NCBI GenBank assembly: GCA_029776225.1
Contig: JAKOTR010000008.1
Location: 80,738 to 144,737, forward strand
Reading direction: 5' to 3'
DNA length: 64,000 bases
Source of the DNA: Acidobacteriota bacterium
Lineage (GTDB): Bacteria > Acidobacteriota > Terriglobia > Bryobacterales > Bryobacteraceae
Position 1 is the first letter of the stretch; the number at the start of each line of letters is the position of its first letter. Under the pieces are notes generated by a model, which was not told where the DNA came from, made no database searches, and saw only the letters and a list, made by a program, of their open reading frames with translations. A program made the position numbers and the translations under genes. Positions 60,582 through 64,000 of the stretch are shown here, one piece after another.

Positions 60582-61532
60582 CTAATTCGCGCTCCTGGAG
60601 TCGTTGGAGTCGGCGAGCCGCAGCGAGGCCAGCTCTTTGATTTCGGATTCGCCGCGCGCCTGCCGGAACACTCCGAACTGGCCGACTGCCCAGAGCGAAT
60701 CGCCGACACGCAGCACTTGCTGGAGGAACACCGCGTCCCGGACCGGCAGGACGTTCCATGTCTCGCCGCCGTCCCGGCTGACCAGCAGTTGCGTGTCGGC
60801 GGCGATCCAACCCACACCCGTATCATCGATCACGATCGACTTTAGCCAGAGCTGGACCGAGCTGGGCTGCCGCTCCCACGTCTGGCCGCCGTCGCGGCTG
60901 CGCAGGATCTGGCCGTTGAAGCCGACAATCCATCCGTTCTGTTGGTCTCGGAAATAAACGGAACTGAGCGACCACAACCCGGACGGCGCCTCGGGCTTCT
61001 GCCAGGTCTTTCCTCCATCGGTGGTGCGGAGGATGGTGCCCGCCCAGCCTACCGCCCAACCGTTCTTGTCGTCGGTGAAAAAGATGGATTCCAGACCCAG
61101 CAACACGCCGGTCTCCTGCCGCACCCACGTCTTCCCGCCGTCGCTTGAGTGCAGAATGACGCCGTTCCATCCTGCGATCCAGCCCAGATCCCCAACGAAG
61201 CAAATGGACCGGAAGTTCTGCTGGACGGGAACCGGAACCTGGGTCCAGGTCTCGCCTCCGTCGTTTGTCGTCATGACGACTCCATCGTCGCCGGCGGCGA
61301 TAGCGCGGCGCGAGTCAAGCAACGCAAGAGCGCGCAGCTTGCTATCGGTTGTGATGCGGCGGGTCTGCCAGGTTTCTCCCGCGTCGGAAGAAATGCGCAA
61401 TTCGTTTTGTTCGCACAGCAGCCATACGGACTTGCCGCGTGCCGCAGCGTATTCGATCGAACAGGATGCCGCATAGAGTTGAGCGGCTCCCAAGATGGCA
61501 AGGAAAAAGAGCGCTATCGATTTTCTCGGCAT
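60582..61532 (-). CDS. Exported YCF48-like propeller protein
   Basis: A 316-residue exported protein with a signal peptide (IALFFLAILGAAQLYAA). The rest consists of six or seven BNR/YCF48-type repeats with S-x-D-x-G-x-T-W Asp boxes: SSDAGETWQT, TNDGGETWTQ, SSDGGKTWVR, TTDGGKTWQK, SRDGGQTWER, SRDGGETWNV. In plants and cyanobacteria YCF48 helps photosystem II assembly; here it is only a fold relationship. The ATG at 61532 with GCGGAG upstream is preferred to one eight codons earlier. Confidence 0.85.
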   Translation of the reverse strand: MPRKSIALFFLAILGAAQLYAASCSIEYAAARGKSVWLLCEQNELRISSDAGETWQTRRITTDSKLRALALLDSRRAIAAGDDGVVMTTNDGGETWTQVPVPVQQNFRSICFVGDLGWIAGWNGVILHSSDGGKTWVRQETGVLLGLESIFFTDDKNGWAVGWAGTILRTTDGGKTWQKPEAPSGLWSLSSVYFRDQQNGWIVGFNGQILRSRDGGQTWERQPSSVQLWLKSIVIDDTGVGWIAADTQLLVSRDGGETWNVLPVRDAVFLQQVLRVGDSLWAVGQFGVFRQARGESEIKELASLRLADSNDSRSAN

Positions 61533-61685
61533 ATGGAAACTCCGCTCAGAATCCAAACCCGAGCTAAGTCGATGCTACTACAACTGAGAACGCGATGTCC
61601 CGCGCTTCCCTGATGCGGCAAGGGCTTGAAAAATTGTTCCTCCGGAAGCGCGGCCTATAAGGGATAATGGGGTCGGAGAACCTTT

Positions 61686-62183
61686 ATGGACAGAGCGAAG
61701 AGCATCCAGTTGTTGAACAAGGCCGTGGCGGACGAGCTGCAGTCCGTGCACCAGTACATGTACTTCCACTTCCACTTGGACGATCAGGGTTTTGGGCCCC
61801 TCTCGGAGCTGTTCAAACAGATTGCTATCCGTGAGATGGGGCACGTGGAACTGCTGGCCGAGCGCGTTCTTTTCCTGAAAGGGGACGTGGAAATGGTGTC
61901 GGCGGCCCCCGTCGAGAAAATCATCGAGCCCGAGGCAATCCTGGCGAAGGCGATGGCGATGGAGGAAGACGGGATCAGGTTCTACAACCAGGCCGCTATC
62001 GAGTGCGGCGCCAACGCGGATGCGGCCTCCAAGCAGGTTTTCGAACAACTCGTCCGGGAGGAGGAAGGCCACTTCGATCAGTTCGAAAAGCAGCTCGACA
62101 ACATCAAGCGCTTCGGCCTGAGCTATCTGGCGCTCCAGTCGTTCAGCTCGGCTTCGTCTGAAGGCGAGGAGAAGGCGGACTGA
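61686..62183 (+). CDS. Bacterioferritin-like diiron protein
   Basis: A 165-residue four-helix ferritin-like protein. The ferroxidase ligands are Glu17 (VADELQSVHQY), Glu50 and His53 (AIREMGHVELLAERVLFL), Glu94 (AMEEDGIRFY) and Glu126 with His129 (REEEGHFDQFEKQLD). Met51 matches the haem-binding methionine of bacterioferritin. It would oxidise and store iron or detoxify peroxide. The length is normal for the family. It sits alone between the YCF48-like and UbiD genes. Confidence 0.9.
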   Translation: MDRAKSIQLLNKAVADELQSVHQYMYFHFHLDDQGFGPLSELFKQIAIREMGHVELLAERVLFLKGDVEMVSAAPVEKIIEPEAILAKAMAMEEDGIRFYNQAAIECGANADAASKQVFEQLVREEEGHFDQFEKQLDNIKRFGLSYLALQSFSSASSEGEEKAD

Positions 62184-62245
62184 AGTGCAGGAAGCGCCCG
62201 CCGGCGCCGTGGCCGCACCGGGCGGGCACGATAGACTAACCCCGA

Positions 62246-63715
62246 ATGCCAGAAATAACGACAGCCGCTGAGATCACGGACCTGCGGTCCGCGCTCGCTT
62301 TCCTGGCGTCTGTTCCAGGCCAACTGGTTTCGACCCGTGAACCCGTGGACCCCGTCGCGGAGCTCGCGGGAGTGTACAAGCGCGTGGGCGCCGGCACGCC
62401 GGTCGCGCCGCCGACGCGGATCGGCCCGGCCATGCTGTTCGAAAACGTCAAGGGCTACAGCATTCCGGTTGTTGTCGGCGTGCTCGCCAGCCGCCTGCGC
62501 ACCGCCCTTCTGCTCAACAGCAGCATCGACCGGCTGCCGTTCGATCTGCTGGAGGCGTTGAACCATCCCTGCCCCCCGGTTGTGGTGAAAGGCGCGGATG
62601 CGCCCTGCCAGGAAGTGGTCATCCGCCCGCCGTTCGATCTGCGGACCCTCATCCCCGCCCCCACGAACACGCTGCTCGATGCCGGGCCGTACTTCAACAT
62701 GGGATTGCTGCGGGCGGAGGACCCGGAAACCGGCGAGCCGGACGTAACGATTCACCGGCTGTGCGTTCAGGGGCCGGACCTGCTCAGCGTCTATTTCGTT
62801 CCCGGGCGGCACATCGATCAGTTCCGCATCAAAGCGGAGAAGGCGGGGCGGGCGCTTCCGGTTTCGGTGAGCATGGGAGTCGATCCCGCAATCTACCTGG
62901 CGGCGTGCTTTGAGCCGCCAACCACACCGCTGGGCTTCGACGAACTGACGATCGCGGGCGGGCTGCGGCGGCGCCCGGTCGAACTGGTGGAGTGCGTGTC
63001 GGTGGCGGCGAAGGCGATTGCGCGCGCCGAAATCGTTCTGGAAGGCGAAATCCTGCCGGGGGAGCGAATCGCCGAGGACGCGCAAACCAACACCGGGTAC
63101 TGCATGCCGGAGTTTCCGGGCTATCTGGGCAAGGCGCAGAAGTCGCTGCCCGTGATCCGGGTGAAAGCCATTACGCACCGCCGCAACCCGATTTTGCAAA
63201 CGATCATCGGGCCCGGCGAAGAGCACGTCAATCTCACCGGCATTCCCACCGAAGCGAGCATTCTGCGCCTGGTCGAAAGCAGCATGCCCGGCCGCCTGCG
63301 GAACGTTTATTGCCATTCGGCGGGCGGCGGCAAGTATCTTGCGATCTTGCAATTCAGGAAAGCATCGGAGAGCGACGAGGGCAGGCAAAGGCAGGCGGCG
63401 CTCACCGCGTTTGCGGCGTTCCCGGAACTCAAGCACGTCATCCTCGTGGACGAGGACGTGGACATTTACGACAGCAACGACGTCCTCTGGGCGATGACCA
63501 CGCGCTACCAGGGAGACGTCAGCACGGTGTTCATTCCGGGCGTGCGGTGCCATCCCCTGGACCCCTCGCAATCGCCCGACTTCAGCCCCTCGATTCCGGT
63601 CGAGTCGGTTTCCTGCAAGACGATTTTTGATTGCACCGTGCCGTACCGCATGAAGGAACGGTTCCGCCGGGCCGAATTCCTTGACGTTGACGTCTCCAGA
63701 TTCCTGCCCGAGTGA
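62246..63715 (+). CDS. UbiD-family prenylated-FMN decarboxylase
   Basis: A 489-residue UbiD-type (de)carboxylase. Family segments include DLRSALAFLASVPGQLVSTR at the start, FENVKGYSIPVVVGVLASRL, VTIHRLCVQGPDLLSVYFVP (prFMN site), AEIVLEGEILPGERIAEDA (the E-x-R-x-E catalytic region) and DEDVDIYDSNDVLWAMTTRY. It would remove or add CO2 on an aromatic or alpha,beta-unsaturated acid. The prFMN synthase UbiX is not in the window. The aromatic acid substrate is unknown. The gene is 62 bases after the bacterioferritin. Confidence 0.9.
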   Translation: MPEITTAAEITDLRSALAFLASVPGQLVSTREPVDPVAELAGVYKRVGAGTPVAPPTRIGPAMLFENVKGYSIPVVVGVLASRLRTALLLNSSIDRLPFDLLEALNHPCPPVVVKGADAPCQEVVIRPPFDLRTLIPAPTNTLLDAGPYFNMGLLRAEDPETGEPDVTIHRLCVQGPDLLSVYFVPGRHIDQFRIKAEKAGRALPVSVSMGVDPAIYLAACFEPPTTPLGFDELTIAGGLRRRPVELVECVSVAAKAIARAEIVLEGEILPGERIAEDAQTNTGYCMPEFPGYLGKAQKSLPVIRVKAITHRRNPILQTIIGPGEEHVNLTGIPTEASILRLVESSMPGRLRNVYCHSAGGGKYLAILQFRKASESDEGRQRQAALTAFAAFPELKHVILVDEDVDIYDSNDVLWAMTTRYQGDVSTVFIPGVRCHPLDPSQSPDFSPSIPVESVSCKTIFDCTVPYRMKERFRRAEFLDVDVSRFLPE

Positions 63716-63800
63716 TTCCTCATACGCGCGTAGGGAAGGCCGGGACCGGCCCTTCGCTGCGGAACGGTAACAGCTACACTGTACCGGAAGGAGGAAAACC

Positions 63801-64000
63801 ATGGACGGCAAGTTGTCGAGGCGGGGATTTCTGCAGACCACGGGAACAGCAGCCGGGGCGATGTTGCCGGCATCGGCAGCGGTTCAGGTGTCGCCCGCGG
63901 GCGAGCCGCGGTTAACGGTCGGCGAGGGCGGCGTGATTCACGTCGAGACGAAGACGCTGCGGGCGAGGATCGAAAAAGGGTTTTTGACCTCGCTCAGGAG
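63801..64000 (+). CDS. Tat-exported protein, N-terminal part
   Basis: The first 66 residues of a protein running off the window. A twin-arginine leader (LSRRGFLQTTGTAAGAMLPA) is followed by a beta-rich start (LTVGEGGVIHVETKTLRARI). The ATG is certain: GGAAGGAGG lies 6 bases upstream. The fold looks like the N-terminal strands of a sugar-active enzyme, but no family can be named from this fragment. Confidence 0.75.
   Translation, partial: MDGKLSRRGFLQTTGTAAGAMLPASAAVQVSPAGEPRLTVGEGGVIHVETKTLRARIEKGFLTSLR

Noticed and set aside
62123..63841. 572-codon frame antisense to the UbiD gene
   Set aside because: Arg/Asp/Glu-rich mirror of a conserved enzyme; no motifs.

Overview
The window is GC-rich, densely coded DNA from what is most likely an Acidobacteriota of the Solibacteraceae/Bryobacteraceae type. 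The evidence is a secreted propeller protein ending in the Solibacter-type C-terminal domain (TIGR03437), two giant Oar-like TonB-dependent receptors with an N-terminal carboxypeptidase-regulatory domain, a PEP-CTERM protein, a winged-helix/PD40 one-component regulator, and many Tat- or Sec-exported enzymes. No rRNA, tRNA, CRISPR array, prophage or intact insertion sequence was recognised by eye.

Layout. 1-6.8 kb (minus strand): a TolC-family efflux protein running off the window, its TetR regulator with a palindromic operator, infC without rpmI/rplT beside it, a Cas6-like protein with no other cas gene, a small outer-membrane barrel and the TIGR03437 propeller. 7.3-16 kb: a surface-glycan block (AsnB-type amidotransferase, GT39-type membrane glycosyltransferase, GT4, and a convergent methyltransferase-GT2-GT2 fusion) followed by a PEP-CTERM protein, a pairing that suggests an exosortase/exopolysaccharide system. 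16-20 kb: an exported protein with three internal repeats, translationally coupled to a Tat-exported aldo/keto reductase, an RsbRD-N-like protein and a PLP-dependent decarboxylase. 20-24.4 kb: a stretch of gene relics around a TonB receptor. 24.4-32.9 kb: a polysaccharide-utilisation-like locus (regulator, GH106-type rhamnosidase, TonB receptor, strong terminator).

33-38.3 kb holds small metabolic and membrane genes (nitrilase/Lnt-like membrane protein, VOC protein, DUF1772-like protein, UbiE-like methyltransferase behind a palindrome-rich leader, pirin) and a frameshifted YceI pseudogene. 38.3-42 kb is the housekeeping cluster phoH-ybeY-corC-era. 42.3-47.3 kb is one tight plus-strand unit: a TPR protein, an MFS transporter, and a GT4 glycosyltransferase fused to a RimI-like acetyltransferase, which is the most unusual protein here. 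47.4-50.2 kb has a DUF465 protein, a small unknown, and an SDR coupled to a class III aminotransferase. 50.4-54.2 kb is a MacA-like adaptor with two MacB-type permeases and no ATPase. 54.3-64 kb holds mostly exported proteins: Gfo/Idh/MocA oxidoreductase, a methyltransferase with a signal peptide, a subtilase with three CarboxypepD-reg domains and a malectin domain, a metallophosphoesterase, a YCF48-like propeller; then a bacterioferritin, a UbiD decarboxylase and the start of a Tat-exported protein.

Most promising leads: the GT4-RimI fusion; the orphan Cas6 downstream of two envelope genes; relics at 20.5-20.8 kb and 24.3 kb that match, in the same order and orientation, genes at 32.5, 36 and 38.3 kb; the three-repeat exported protein coupled to a Tat-exported reductase; and GTAC-rich palindromes upstream of three envelope-protein genes. 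All functional statements come from reading motifs; no database search was run.
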